A stretch of DNA of 37,233 nt from Gemmatimonadales bacterium. GTDB lineage: Bacteria > Gemmatimonadota > Gemmatimonadetes > Gemmatimonadales > GWC2-71-9. Every line of letters begins with the position of its first letter. Within the stretch, counting starts at the first letter, position 1. Of this stretch, positions 14,866 through 23,330 are shown piece by piece. The position numbers were made by a program, and so were the translations under genes. The stretch lies in assembly GCA_025927545.1 (NCBI GenBank), contig JAICLE010000024.1:1-37233 (forward strand), read 5' to 3'. Below the pieces are notes generated by a model, which was not told where the DNA came from, searched no databases, and worked only from the letters and a program-made list of their open reading frames with translations.

Positions 14866-15878
14866 GACTTCTGCGCGTTCCGGAACGCCTCGCGCGCGCG
14901 CTCCGCCGCGCGCCGGGCCGCATCGGCCACCTGCCCGGCGAACTCGCGCGCCTCGCCCGCGTAATAGCTGCCGGCCGCACCGAGGTCGTCGCGCAGCGGG
15001 CGCTCGTCGGTCTCCGGGCCGCGGCGGGCGTACTCGCCGCGCAGGATCCGGTCGTAGTCGCCGCTCGCGACCCAGCGCTGCAGCTCCGCCGCCCGCACGG
15101 TATGCATCGGATGGGTGAGCGCGAGCGTGCTGAGGACCTTGTATACGATGTCGAGGCCTTCCCCGCTCGCCGCGTACTCGTGCGCCTGCTGCATGAACGC
15201 GTCGACGTTGAGCTGTCCCGCGAAGCCGCTCCCTCGCCCGCCCCCGGCCATCTTCATGTCCACCCGCTGCGCCGCCACGACGTCCTGCCCGCCGAGCAGC
15301 CCGGCCCGGTCCGCCGAGAGCTCGGACTTGCGCGACCACTCGAGAAAGGCGAGCCGGACCGGGAGCACCGCCAGCCCGGCCAGCATCGGCAGCGCGCCCA
15401 GGCTGATGAGCGCGAGCACCGCCGCGATGGTGCGGTAGAGCGCGTGACCGCTGATCACGTGACCGAGCTCGTGGGCCAGCAGCACGCGGAGCTCGTCGTC
15501 ATCGAGGAGCTCGATGGCAGCGGAGTGCAGCACGATGAATGGCTGGTCGATGCCGTACGCGCCCGCGTTGAAGAACGGCGTCTGGGAAACGTACAGCTCG
15601 GGCACTTCGGGCCAGTCGAAGGTCGTGGTCACCTCGGCGTGCAGGTGCCAGAGCTTGGGAAACTGCGCAGGGCCGATGCGGATGGCATTGCCCTGGAACA
15701 GCAGCCGGACACCGCGCTCGCCGCCGAGCAGCGCCAGCGTCCTCCGGATGACTTCATCCACGCCCGGTATGGCACGGAGCGCCTGCAGGGCTGCCCGGTC
15801 GGCCGGGTGCTCCCACGCGACGGCGGAGATCTGGGAGAAGCTCTGGCGTGGACGCTGGGCGGGCAGGGAAGTGCTCAT
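14862..15878 (-). CDS. M48-family membrane zinc metallopeptidase
   Basis: HtpX/Ste24-like peptidase of 338 residues from ATG 15878 (GTG 15905 is a possible alternative start adding nine residues). The zinc site is complete: H136-E-L-G-H140 and the third ligand E186 in SELSADRAGLL. A hydrophobic stretch of about 25 residues (150-175, IAAVLALISLGALPMLAGLA) follows HExxH as in HtpX-type proteins, and there is no N-terminal signal peptide. The C-terminal 70 residues are Ala/Arg/Glu rich and likely helical (AREFAGQVADAARRAAERAR). M48 enzymes of this kind degrade damaged membrane proteins or act in envelope stress. The exact client is unknown. It forms a coupled pair with purD. Confidence 0.88.
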   Translation of the reverse strand: MSTSLPAQRPRQSFSQISAVAWEHPADRAALQALRAIPGVDEVIRRTLALLGGERGVRLLFQGNAIRIGPAQFPKLWHLHAEVTTTFDWPEVPELYVSQTPFFNAGAYGIDQPFIVLHSAAIELLDDDELRVLLAHELGHVISGHALYRTIAAVLALISLGALPMLAGLAVLPVRLAFLEWSRKSELSADRAGLLGGQDVVAAQRVDMKMAGGGRGSGFAGQLNVDAFMQQAHEYAASGEGLDIVYKVLSTLALTHPMHTVRAAELQRWVASGDYDRILRGEYARRGPETDERPLRDDLGAAGSYYAGEAREFAGQVADAARRAAERAREAFRNAQKS

Positions 15879-15957
15879 TGTGGGCTCGGGTTGAGGATGC
15901 GGCACTCTACGGTGCGGGAGGGCTCAGGTTTCAGTGTGGGACACGCTCCGGCCTGGG

Positions 15958-15996
15958 CTCTGTGTACCTCCGTGCCCTCTGTGTCTCTGTGGTGAA
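15958..15996. repeat. CTCTGTG micro-repeat in the gap upstream of the M48 gene
   Basis: The gap between the metB-like stop (16033) and the M48 start (15878) contains three exact copies of CTCTGTG at 15958, 15977 and 15985, with related GTGTACCTCCGTG between them. The pyrimidine/GT composition differs sharply from the surrounding codon-structured GC-rich DNA. It does not form a hairpin. It may be a dispersed intergenic repeat; the copy number elsewhere cannot be seen from this window. Confidence 0.5.
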
Positions 15997-16032
15997 GCCC
16001 GAGCTCGATCGAACCCCAGCCCGACCAGGCGC

Positions 16033-17208
16033 CTACCTGCCGCTCGCCACGAAAGCCCTGTCGAGATCGCCGATCAGGTCCTCGGTATCCTCCACCCCGC
16101 AGCTCAGCCGCACCAGACTGTCGGTCAGCCCCATCTCCTCGCGCATGGCGGGCGGTACCGAGGCGTGGGTCATGCTGGCCGGATGCCCGATCAGGCTCTC
16201 GACGCCGCCAAGCGACTCGGCGAGGGCGAAGATCCGCGTCGACTCCACGAAGCGCCGGGCGCGGGCCGCGTCGCCCAGGTCCAGCGAGATCATCCCGCCG
16301 AAGCCGCTCATCTGCCGGCACGCGAGCTCATGCTGCGGGTGCGACGGGAGCCCCGGATAGTAGATCTTCGTCACCTCGGACCGGCCCGCGAGCCACTCGG
16401 CGATGCGGCGACCGTTCGCGTCGTGCTGGCGCATCCGGAGCGGCAGCGTCTTGAGACCGCGGAGGGCCAGCCAGCAGTCCATAGGGCCGGGTACCCCGCC
16501 GGCGGCGTTCTGGATGAAGCCGAGCCGTTCGGCGAGGTCATCCCGGCTGGTCACGAGCAGGCCGCCCACCATGTCGCTGTGGCCGTTCAGGTATTTCGTG
16601 GTCGAGTGCAGGATGACGTCGGCGGCGGACTCGAGCGGCCGCTGGAAGAAGGGCGTCGCGAAGGTGTTGTCCACGACGAAGAGCAGCCCGCGGGCCTGGG
16701 TCACGTCGCCCACGGCAGCGAGGTCGGCCAGGTTCATCATCGGGTTGGTCGGCGTCTCGCAGTAGACCATCCGGGTGGCGGCGGTGACGGCCCGTTCCAC
16801 GTTGGCCACGTCCCGCATGTCCACGAACGTGAACTGGAGCCCGAGGCCGGCGTAGATCTGATTCATCAGCCGGTGGGTGCCCCCGTACACGTTTTCTCCG
16901 CACACGACGTGGTCTCCGCCCCGGAGTAGCTTGAGCACGGCGTCCAGGGCCGCGAGCCCCGAGCCGAACGCGAAGCCGTGCGTTCCACCCTCCAGGCTGG
17001 CGACGTTCCGCTCGAGCGCCTCGCGCGTGGGGTTCTGCGTGCGGGCGTACTCGTAGCCCTTGTGCCGCCCCAGGCCCGCCTGGACGTAGGTCGAGGTCTG
17101 GTAGATCGGCGTCATCACCGCGCCGGAGAGCGGCTCCGGGACCTGGCCGGCATGAACCGAGCGGGTCGCGAAGCGATGGTCGTGATCGTGGGGCAGAATG
17201 CGGGTCAT
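16033..17208 (-). CDS. Cystathionine gamma-synthase/gamma-lyase family PLP enzyme
   Basis: Cys/Met-metabolism PLP enzyme of 391 residues. Landmarks are YEYARTQNPTREALE (53-67, phosphate-binding Tyr and Arg of the neighbouring subunit), FGSGLAALDAVL, the PLP-ring region VVDNTFATPFFQRPLE (178-193) and the Schiff-base lysine K205 in HSTTKYLNGHSDMVGG. The C-terminal specificity part has ESLGGVESLIGHPASMTHAS and RLSCGVEDTEDLI. Family membership is certain. Cystathionine gamma-synthase (MetB), gamma-lyase (CTH/MccB) and O-acetylhomoserine sulfhydrylase are hard to separate by eye, but the short C-terminal MTHASVPPAMR favours MetB/gamma-lyase. It is a single transcription unit divergent from the HD-GYP regulator with 87 bases between. 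No methionine riboswitch is recognisable in that gap. Confidence 0.93.
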   Translation of the reverse strand: MTRILPHDHDHRFATRSVHAGQVPEPLSGAVMTPIYQTSTYVQAGLGRHKGYEYARTQNPTREALERNVASLEGGTHGFAFGSGLAALDAVLKLLRGGDHVVCGENVYGGTHRLMNQIYAGLGLQFTFVDMRDVANVERAVTAATRMVYCETPTNPMMNLADLAAVGDVTQARGLLFVVDNTFATPFFQRPLESAADVILHSTTKYLNGHSDMVGGLLVTSRDDLAERLGFIQNAAGGVPGPMDCWLALRGLKTLPLRMRQHDANGRRIAEWLAGRSEVTKIYYPGLPSHPQHELACRQMSGFGGMISLDLGDAARARRFVESTRIFALAESLGGVESLIGHPASMTHASVPPAMREEMGLTDSLVRLSCGVEDTEDLIGDLDRAFVASGR

Positions 17209-17295
17209 TGCGGCCGGCGCAGGTGAAGGTGGGAGAAGCGTAATGGCGCGGCGCGCTCCATTGAAGAGGGGGCTGGGAGGCGGTTACCTTGCGGC

Positions 17296-18342
17296 GTGCA
17301 TGCGCCGTCTTCCGATCCCGTCCGAGCCCGCTGCCTCGTGGTCGACGACGACGCGCAGATGCGGCGCGCGGTCGTCCGCATCATCGAGACCCACGGACTG
17401 GCCAGCCTCGAGGCCTCGTCCGGCGTGGAGGCGCTCGCCATCCTCGATCGCGAGGGCGAGGTCGCGCTCTGCATCTCCGACATCTACATGCCCGAGATGG
17501 ACGGGCTCACCTTCCTCCGCGAGGCGCTGGCGCGCTACCCGGACATGGCCGTCGTGATGCTCACGGGGGTGGCGGACGTGACCACCGCGGTCGAGTGCCT
17601 CAAGATCGGCGCGCTGGACTATATCGCCAAGCCGGTGATCGTCGAGGAGGTCCGGGCCCGGGTGGACAAGGCGCTGGAGAAGCGCGAGCTGGTGCTCCAG
17701 AACCGGTTTTATCAGAAGCACCTCGAGAGCCGCGTCCGCGAGCTCGACCGCCGGAACCGTCAGGCGCTGGTCAACGGGGTGCAGACGCTGGTGCATGCGC
17801 TCGAGGCCAAGGACGCCTACACCAGCGGGCACTCCGCGCGGGTGAGCCGCTACGCGGTGAAGACCGCAGTCCAGCTCGGCTATACGGGGGAGCGGCTCGA
17901 GCAGATCCGGCTGGGTGGCGAGCTGCACGACATCGGCAAGATCGGCACGCGCGAGGACATCCTGAACAAACCCGGGTTGCTGAGCCCCGAGGAGTTCGAG
18001 CACGTGAAGGGGCACGCGGCTCTTGGCGAACGGATCCTGGCGCCGTTCCTTGGCGAATCGCCGATGGTGCTGCGCATCGTCCGCTCCCACCACGAGCGCC
18101 TCGACGGCCGTGGCTTTCCCGACGCGCTCTCGGGAGACCGGATCCCGGCAGAGGCCAGGATCGTGGCGGTGGTCGACGCGTTCGACGCGATGACGACGAA
18201 TCGCGCGTACCGGCCGCCGAAGAGTCCCATGGACTCACTCGAGGAGCTCCGGCGTTGCGCCGGGACGCACTTCGATCCCGAGGTGGTCGAGGCCTTCCTG
18301 CGGGCGTTTGCCGACGTCTCCGCTCTTCCCATCTCCACCTGA
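17296..18342 (+). CDS. Response regulator with HD-GYP phosphodiesterase output
   Basis: Receiver-controlled predicted cyclic-di-GMP phosphodiesterase, 348 residues from GTG 17296. REC domain 10-125: acidic pocket VVDDD (15-19), phospho-acceptor D62 in SDIYMPEMDG, and K112 in DYIAKPV. A coiled linker (125-160, VDKALEKRELVLQNRFYQK) leads to the HD-GYP domain 160-340: GHSARVSRYA, H211-D212 in LHDIGKIG, HVKGH (236-240), HHERLDGRGFP (265-275) and DAFDAMTTNRAYRP. The name-giving GYP reads GFP, a common functional variant. All metal ligands are present. No histidine kinase is adjacent, so the input is unknown. It is separated from glmM by 15 bases and may share its transcript. Confidence 0.93.
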   Translation: MHAPSSDPVRARCLVVDDDAQMRRAVVRIIETHGLASLEASSGVEALAILDREGEVALCISDIYMPEMDGLTFLREALARYPDMAVVMLTGVADVTTAVECLKIGALDYIAKPVIVEEVRARVDKALEKRELVLQNRFYQKHLESRVRELDRRNRQALVNGVQTLVHALEAKDAYTSGHSARVSRYAVKTAVQLGYTGERLEQIRLGGELHDIGKIGTREDILNKPGLLSPEEFEHVKGHAALGERILAPFLGESPMVLRIVRSHHERLDGRGFPDALSGDRIPAEARIVAVVDAFDAMTTNRAYRPPKSPMDSLEELRRCAGTHFDPEVVEAFLRAFADVSALPIST

Positions 18343-18357
18343 GCGGAGCGGCGGAGC

Positions 18358-19758
18358 ATGTCCGATACCCTGATGATCAGCGTCTCCGGAATGCGGGGGC
18401 ACGTCGGCACCGATCTCACGCCGGAGCTGGTGGCCCGCCACGCCGCGGCGCTCGGCGCCTGGGTGCGAACCTCGGCAGCGGGCCAGATGGCCGCGGCAGG
18501 CGCGAGAGCTGATCGTCCGGCCGTCGTCCTTGGCCGCGACGCGCGGACCAGCGGGCCGATGTTCAGCCATGCGGCCGCCGCGGGACTCATGTCGGTGGGC
18601 GTGGACGTGATCGACGTCGGCGTCGTGCCCACGCCTACGGTGCAGCTCGCGGTGGAGCACCATCACGCGGGGGCGGGGCTCATCCTCACCGCCAGCCACA
18701 ACCCCATCGAGTGGAACGCGCTCAAGTTCGTGGGGGCCGACGGCATCTTTCTAGATGCCGAGGCCGGCGCGCGCGTGCGGGCGCTGGCCGACGAGGGGCC
18801 GCCGCGGATGGGATGGGAAGGGATCGGTACGCTGCGGGAGGACCGCGAGGCCGTGCGGCGCCATCTCGATGCGGTGCTGGCCCTCCCCCTCATTGACGTC
18901 GCCGCCATCCGCGCCCGCGGATTCCACGTGGCACTCGACTGCGTGCGTGGCGCAGGCGCGTCCGCCATCCCGCCGCTGCTCCAGCACCTCGGTTGCCGGA
19001 TGAGCGGCATCAATCTCGAGCCCGACGGTCGTTTTCCTCGCGCGCCGGAGCCGGTGCCGGAGAACCTCGGCGAGCTGGGCGAGCTGGTGCGGCGGAGCGG
19101 CGCCGACGTGGGCTTCGCGGTCGATCCCGACGTGGACCGGCTGGCGCTGGTGGACGAGCACGGCGAGCCGATCGGCGAGGACTACACGCTGGCATTCGCG
19201 GTCCGCGCGGTGTTGGATGGGCGCAGCAGTGAGGCGGAGATCCCGACCGTCGTCATCAACCTCTCCACCAGCCTGGTGGTCGAGGACGCGGCCCGGGCAG
19301 CCGGTGCGCGCTTGGTGCGTGCGCCGGTCGGCGAGGCCAACGTGGCGCGGGCCATTCGGGACGAGGGCGCCGTCATCGGCGGCGAAGGAAACGGCGGCGT
19401 AATGCTTCCGGCGCTGCACATCGGCCGGGACGCGCCCCTGGGGGTGGCCTTGATCTTGCATCTCCTTGCCACGTCTGGGTTAACGGTATCGGAGCTGGTG
19501 AAGTCCTCCCGCCGGTACACCATCGTCAAAGCCAAGGGGCCGCGCGGTCCGGAGCTGAGGCCGCTTTATCTCGATCTCCGCGCACACTTCCCGGATGCGG
19601 AAGCCGACGAGCGCGATGGGCTCCGACTCTCCTGGAGCGATCGATGGCTGCACGTGCGTCCTTCCGGTACGGAGCCCATCGTCCGTCTCATCGCCGAGGC
19701 ACCGACCCGCGCCGACGCGGAATCGCTGATCGCCGAGGCTCGAAAACTCCTGCAGTGA
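18358..19758 (+). CDS. glmM: Phosphoglucosamine mutase (GlmM-type phosphohexomutase)
   Basis: Alpha-D-phosphohexomutase converting glucosamine-6-phosphate to glucosamine-1-phosphate for peptidoglycan and LPS. The 466 residues carry all four hallmark loops: phosphoserine loop TASHNP (S113), metal loop DPDVDR (256-261), sugar loop GEGNGG (342-347), and phosphate loop RPSGTEP (434-440). The family also contains phosphomannomutases. Assignment to GlmM rests on glmS starting 14 bases downstream, which supplies the substrate, and on the N-terminal SGMRGHVGTDLTPE. The phosphoserine loop lacks the extra residues of PMM/PGM types. Confidence for the superfamily is very high, for GlmM good. Confidence 0.88.
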   Translation: MSDTLMISVSGMRGHVGTDLTPELVARHAAALGAWVRTSAAGQMAAAGARADRPAVVLGRDARTSGPMFSHAAAAGLMSVGVDVIDVGVVPTPTVQLAVEHHHAGAGLILTASHNPIEWNALKFVGADGIFLDAEAGARVRALADEGPPRMGWEGIGTLREDREAVRRHLDAVLALPLIDVAAIRARGFHVALDCVRGAGASAIPPLLQHLGCRMSGINLEPDGRFPRAPEPVPENLGELGELVRRSGADVGFAVDPDVDRLALVDEHGEPIGEDYTLAFAVRAVLDGRSSEAEIPTVVINLSTSLVVEDAARAAGARLVRAPVGEANVARAIRDEGAVIGGEGNGGVMLPALHIGRDAPLGVALILHLLATSGLTVSELVKSSRRYTIVKAKGPRGPELRPLYLDLRAHFPDAEADERDGLRLSWSDRWLHVRPSGTEPIVRLIAEAPTRADAESLIAEARKLLQ

Positions 19759-19771
19759 GGTGCATGTCCTG

Positions 19772-21601
19772 ATGTGTGGCATTGTGGGCTACATCGGCCC
19801 GAGACAGGCCGCCGGGTTGCTGATCGAGGGACTCCGCCGGCTGGAGTATCGCGGCTACGATTCGTCGGGCATCGCCGTGGTGAATGGACACGGGCTCCGG
19901 ATCATGAAGGCGGCCGGCAAGCTCAGCATGCTCGAGCAGGCGCTGGTGGAAGAGATGCCGCCCGGCACGCTCGGCATCGGCCACACGCGGTGGGCCACCC
20001 ACGGCGCGCCCACCACCCCGAACGCCCATCCCCACACCGATCAGAGCGGGCGGATCGCCGTCATCCACAACGGGATCATCGAGAACTCCAACGCCATCCG
20101 GAAGGCGCTGGAGGCGCGCGGCCACAGCTTCAAGTCGGAGACGGATACCGAGGTGCTGGCGCACCTCGTGGGCGAGTTCTATCAGGGCAGTCTCGAGGAG
20201 GCGGTGGCCGAGGCGCTTCGGGACGTGGACGGCGCCTACGGCCTGGCCTTCGTCTCGGCCGACGAGCCGAACGTCCTGGTCGCCGCGCGCAAGGGATCCC
20301 CGCTGCTGGTGGGCGTGGGCGAGAACGAGTGGTTCGTCGCGTCCGACGCTTCACCGCTGCTGGAGTACACCCGGTCGGTGGTGTACCTGGACGACGGCGA
20401 GATGGCGGTTCTCACCCGCGACGGGTACCGGGTCCGCAATCTCCAGACGGCACGCATCAGCAAGCCGGTGAACCAGATCGACTGGGACCTGTCGATGGTG
20501 GAGCGGAACGGCTATCCGCACTTCATGCTGAAGGAGATCTGCGAGCAGCCGGAGAGCCTCTGCAACACGCTCCGTGGCCACCTGCTCGATGACGAGGGCA
20601 CCTCCCGCGTCAGCGGCCTCAACCTGAGCGACGACGACCTCAAGCAGGTCGGGCGCATCATCATCACCGCCTGCGGCACCTCCTGGCACTCGGCCCTGAT
20701 CGGCGAGTACATGCTGGAGGAGATGGCCCGGATTCCCGTCGAGGTGGAGTACGCGTCCGAGTTCCGCTACCGGAACCCGGTGGTCGACCCCCGGACGCTG
20801 GTGATCGGAATCTCGCAGAGCGGCGAGACCGCGGACACGCTCGCGGCCATTCGCGAGGCCAAGCGCCGGGGCGCGCGCACGGTGGGGCTGGTCAACGTCG
20901 TGGGCTCCAGCATCGCCCGCGAGGTGGACGGCGGCATCTACCTGCATGCGGGCCCGGAGGTGGGCGTCGCGAGCACCAAGGCATTCACCAGCCAGGTGGC
21001 GGCGCTCGCGCTACTGACGCTCCGGGTGGCGCGGCTCCGGAACCTGAGCATCCTGCAGGGGCGGCAGTTCATCGAGGCGCTCCGGTGCCTGCCCGAGCAG
21101 ATCGCCCGCATCCTCGAGCGCTCCAGCGAGATCGAGGCGCTGGCGGCGCGGTTCCTCCGCACTACCTCGAACGCGCTCTACCTGGGGCGCGGCGTCAACT
21201 TCCCCGTGGCGCTGGAAGGCGCGCTCAAGCTCAAGGAAATCTCCTACATCCACGCGGAAGGATATCCCGCCGCGGAGATGAAGCACGGGCCGATCGCGCT
21301 CATCGACGAGAACATGCCGGTGGTCTTCATCGCCCCGCGGGACGCGGTGCACTCGAAGATCGTGTCGAACATCGAGGAGGTGAAGGCGCGCGGCGGGAAG
21401 GTGATCGCCCTCATCAACGCCGGCGACACCGAGATCGAGCGGCTGGCGGACGCCACGTTCACCATTCCCGAGACGCTCGACATGCTGACGCCGATTCTCA
21501 CCAGCGTGCCGCTGCAACTGCTGTCCTACTACGTGGCCGTGGCACGCGGCTGCAACGTGGACCAGCCGCGGAACCTCGCCAAATCCGTGACGGTGGAGTA
21601 G
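19772..21601 (+). CDS. glmS: Glutamine-fructose-6-phosphate aminotransferase (GlmS)
   Basis: Makes glucosamine-6-phosphate from fructose-6-phosphate and glutamine, the entry step to amino-sugar precursors. The start is ATG 19772, because the next codon must be the catalytic cysteine (MCGIVGYIG, Cys1 after Met removal). An upstream GTG at 19760 would bury it. The 609 residues are full length: N-terminal glutaminase (RLEYRGYDSSG, GHTRWATHG, HNGIIEN, ETDTEVLAHL), then two SIS isomerase domains (ACGTSWHSA, SQSGETADTLAA, STKAFTSQVA; GRGVNFPVALEGALKLKEIS), ending in DQPRNLAKSVTVE, the conserved tail lining the active site. The gene follows glmM directly. I see no glmS ribozyme in the 13-base gap. 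Confidence 0.97.
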   Translation: MCGIVGYIGPRQAAGLLIEGLRRLEYRGYDSSGIAVVNGHGLRIMKAAGKLSMLEQALVEEMPPGTLGIGHTRWATHGAPTTPNAHPHTDQSGRIAVIHNGIIENSNAIRKALEARGHSFKSETDTEVLAHLVGEFYQGSLEEAVAEALRDVDGAYGLAFVSADEPNVLVAARKGSPLLVGVGENEWFVASDASPLLEYTRSVVYLDDGEMAVLTRDGYRVRNLQTARISKPVNQIDWDLSMVERNGYPHFMLKEICEQPESLCNTLRGHLLDDEGTSRVSGLNLSDDDLKQVGRIIITACGTSWHSALIGEYMLEEMARIPVEVEYASEFRYRNPVVDPRTLVIGISQSGETADTLAAIREAKRRGARTVGLVNVVGSSIAREVDGGIYLHAGPEVGVASTKAFTSQVAALALLTLRVARLRNLSILQGRQFIEALRCLPEQIARILERSSEIEALAARFLRTTSNALYLGRGVNFPVALEGALKLKEISYIHAEGYPAAEMKHGPIALIDENMPVVFIAPRDAVHSKIVSNIEEVKARGGKVIALINAGDTEIERLADATFTIPETLDMLTPILTSVPLQLLSYYVAVARGCNVDQPRNLAKSVTVE

Positions 21602-21641
21602 ACGGAATCTGCTGGACATCCTGATCGTTCTCGCCGCGGCG

Positions 21642-23330
21642 GTGATCGTCGTCCCGATCTTCCGCCGCTTCCAGGCGAGCGCGGTGCTGGGCTATCTCGT
21701 GGCGGGGTCCGCGATCGGGCCCCACGGGCTCGATCTGCTGCGGGGCCCGCGCGCCGTGACGGCCCTCGCGGATCTCGGCGTCATCTTCCTGCTCTTCTCC
21801 ATCGGGCTCGGGCTCTCGGTCGAGCGCCTTTCCTCGCTGCGCCGCTACGTCTTCGGCCTCGGCACCCTCCAGGTCGTCATCACCACGCTCGCGATCACGC
21901 TGACGCTCCGCCTGGCCGGCGTATCCGGCGACGCGGCGCTGGTGCTGGGTGCGGGGCTGGCGCTCTCCTCGAGCGCCATCGTGCTGCACGTGCTGGTCGA
22001 GCGCCGGGAGATCGCAACCATGCAGGGGCGGGTCGCGTTCGCGGTGCTGTTGCTGCAGGACCTCGCCGTGGTGCCGCTGCTCACGCTGGTACCGCTGCTC
22101 GCAGGCAGCGGGCAGCGCCTCGGCATGGCGTTGGGCCTCGCGCTCCTCAAGGCGGCGGCGACACTCGTCGTCATCGTGGCGATCGGCCGGCTGGCGCTCC
22201 GGCCGGTTCTGCGCACGGTCGCCCGTGGGGGAACACCCGAGTTGTTCACCGGGATCGTGCTCCTCCTGGTGCTCGGCATCGGCTGGGTCACCGAACAGGC
22301 CGGGCTCTCGATGGCTCTGGGCGCTTTCCTCGCGGGCCTGCTGGTCGCCGAGACCGAGTACCGACCGCAGGTGGAGAGCGACGTCCAGCCGTTCCGCGGC
22401 CTCCTGCTCGCGCTGTTCTTCATGACCGTCGGCATGGGAATCGATGCGGGCCTCCTCTGGCGCCACGCGCCCTTGCTGGCTGGCCTGCTGGCAGCACTCC
22501 TGATCGGGAAGGCGCTGATTCTGGCGGGGCTTTGCCGAGCGTTCGGGCTCTCGCTGGGCATGGGCGCGGGAATCGGACTGATGCTGGCGCAGGGCGGTGA
22601 GTTCGCGTTCGTGCTCTTTACCCTGGCGCGCGGGCGGGGGCTGCTCTCGGCCGACGCCGCGCAGGGGGCGATCCTGATCGTGGGGCTCAGCATGGTCGCG
22701 ACACCCGCGCTGCTCACGGCCGCCCGCATGGTGTTCCGGCGACACCACCAGGCGGCCGGCGCCGCGGCGGCGCTCGGACACGAGACGCGGGAACTGCGGG
22801 ATCACGTGGTGATCGCGGGGTTCGGCCGGGTGGGGCAGACGCTTGCCCTGCTGCTCGAGTCACGGCTGGTTCCGTACCTCGCCCTCGATCTCGATGCCGA
22901 GCGGGTGGCCGAGGCACGACGCCGGGAGCTGCCGGTCTACTTCGGCGATGCGAGCCGGACGGAGGTTCTCCGGGCTGCGGGGATCGAGCAGGCGCGCATG
23001 GCGGCGATCACACTCGATCAGCCGGACGCCGCCGCTCGCAGCGTCCAGGTGCTCCGCGCGATGAGCCCGGAGCTGCCGGTGCTCGTCCGCGCCCGGGATG
23101 TCGCGCAGGCCGAGCAGCTCGCCGGAGCGGGTGCGACGGAAGTGGTACCGGAGATCGTGGAAGGAAGCCTGCAGCTTGGCGAGATGCTGCTCCGTCGGCT
23201 CGGCGCGACCAGGGACGAGGTGGACCAGGTGTTGGACGAGTTCCGACGGCGGACCTACTCACGCCTGTCGGACCTGATCAGCCGTCAACCGGCGGAGCTC
23301 GGCCCCTCGGTCGGCAGCGACCAGGTCTGA
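21642..23330 (+). CDS. CPA2/KefB-type cation:proton antiporter with RCK (TrkA-N) domain
   Basis: Membrane antiporter, probably K+/H+, of 562 residues. Residues 1-385 form about 12 hydrophobic helices (GYLVAGSAIGPHGLDLL, LGVIFLLFSIGLGLS, LSSSAIVLHVLVERREI, LLLQDLAVVPLLTLVP with the ion-site Gln-Asp, GGEFAFVLFTLARGRGLL). Residues 400-515 are a Rossmann-type TrkA-N domain (DHVVIAGFGRVGQTLALLLE, LDLDAERVAEARRRELPVYF) for nucleotide gating, then a short Arg-rich tail. The nearest ATG/GTG/TTG is GTG 21642, but the first helix already begins upstream as LLDILIVLAAA and GGAG sits 10 bases before CTG 21609, so translation may start at CTG 21609 or 21612. The last 46 bases overlap the convergent hydrolase gene. 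Confidence 0.9.
   Translation: MIVVPIFRRFQASAVLGYLVAGSAIGPHGLDLLRGPRAVTALADLGVIFLLFSIGLGLSVERLSSLRRYVFGLGTLQVVITTLAITLTLRLAGVSGDAALVLGAGLALSSSAIVLHVLVERREIATMQGRVAFAVLLLQDLAVVPLLTLVPLLAGSGQRLGMALGLALLKAAATLVVIVAIGRLALRPVLRTVARGGTPELFTGIVLLLVLGIGWVTEQAGLSMALGAFLAGLLVAETEYRPQVESDVQPFRGLLLALFFMTVGMGIDAGLLWRHAPLLAGLLAALLIGKALILAGLCRAFGLSLGMGAGIGLMLAQGGEFAFVLFTLARGRGLLSADAAQGAILIVGLSMVATPALLTAARMVFRRHHQAAGAAAALGHETRELRDHVVIAGFGRVGQTLALLLESRLVPYLALDLDAERVAEARRRELPVYFGDASRTEVLRAAGIEQARMAAITLDQPDAAARSVQVLRAMSPELPVLVRARDVAQAEQLAGAGATEVVPEIVEGSLQLGEMLLRRLGATRDEVDQVLDEFRRRTYSRLSDLISRQPAELGPSVGSDQV

Noticed and set aside
17209-17295. SAM or other sulfur riboswitch ahead of the cystathionine synthase/lyase gene
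   Set aside because: The gap is 87 bases, and no conserved riboswitch core or terminator stem could be recognised.
19759-19771. glmS ribozyme ahead of glmS
   Set aside because: The gap between glmM and glmS is 13 bases, too short, and no catalytic-core sequence is visible.
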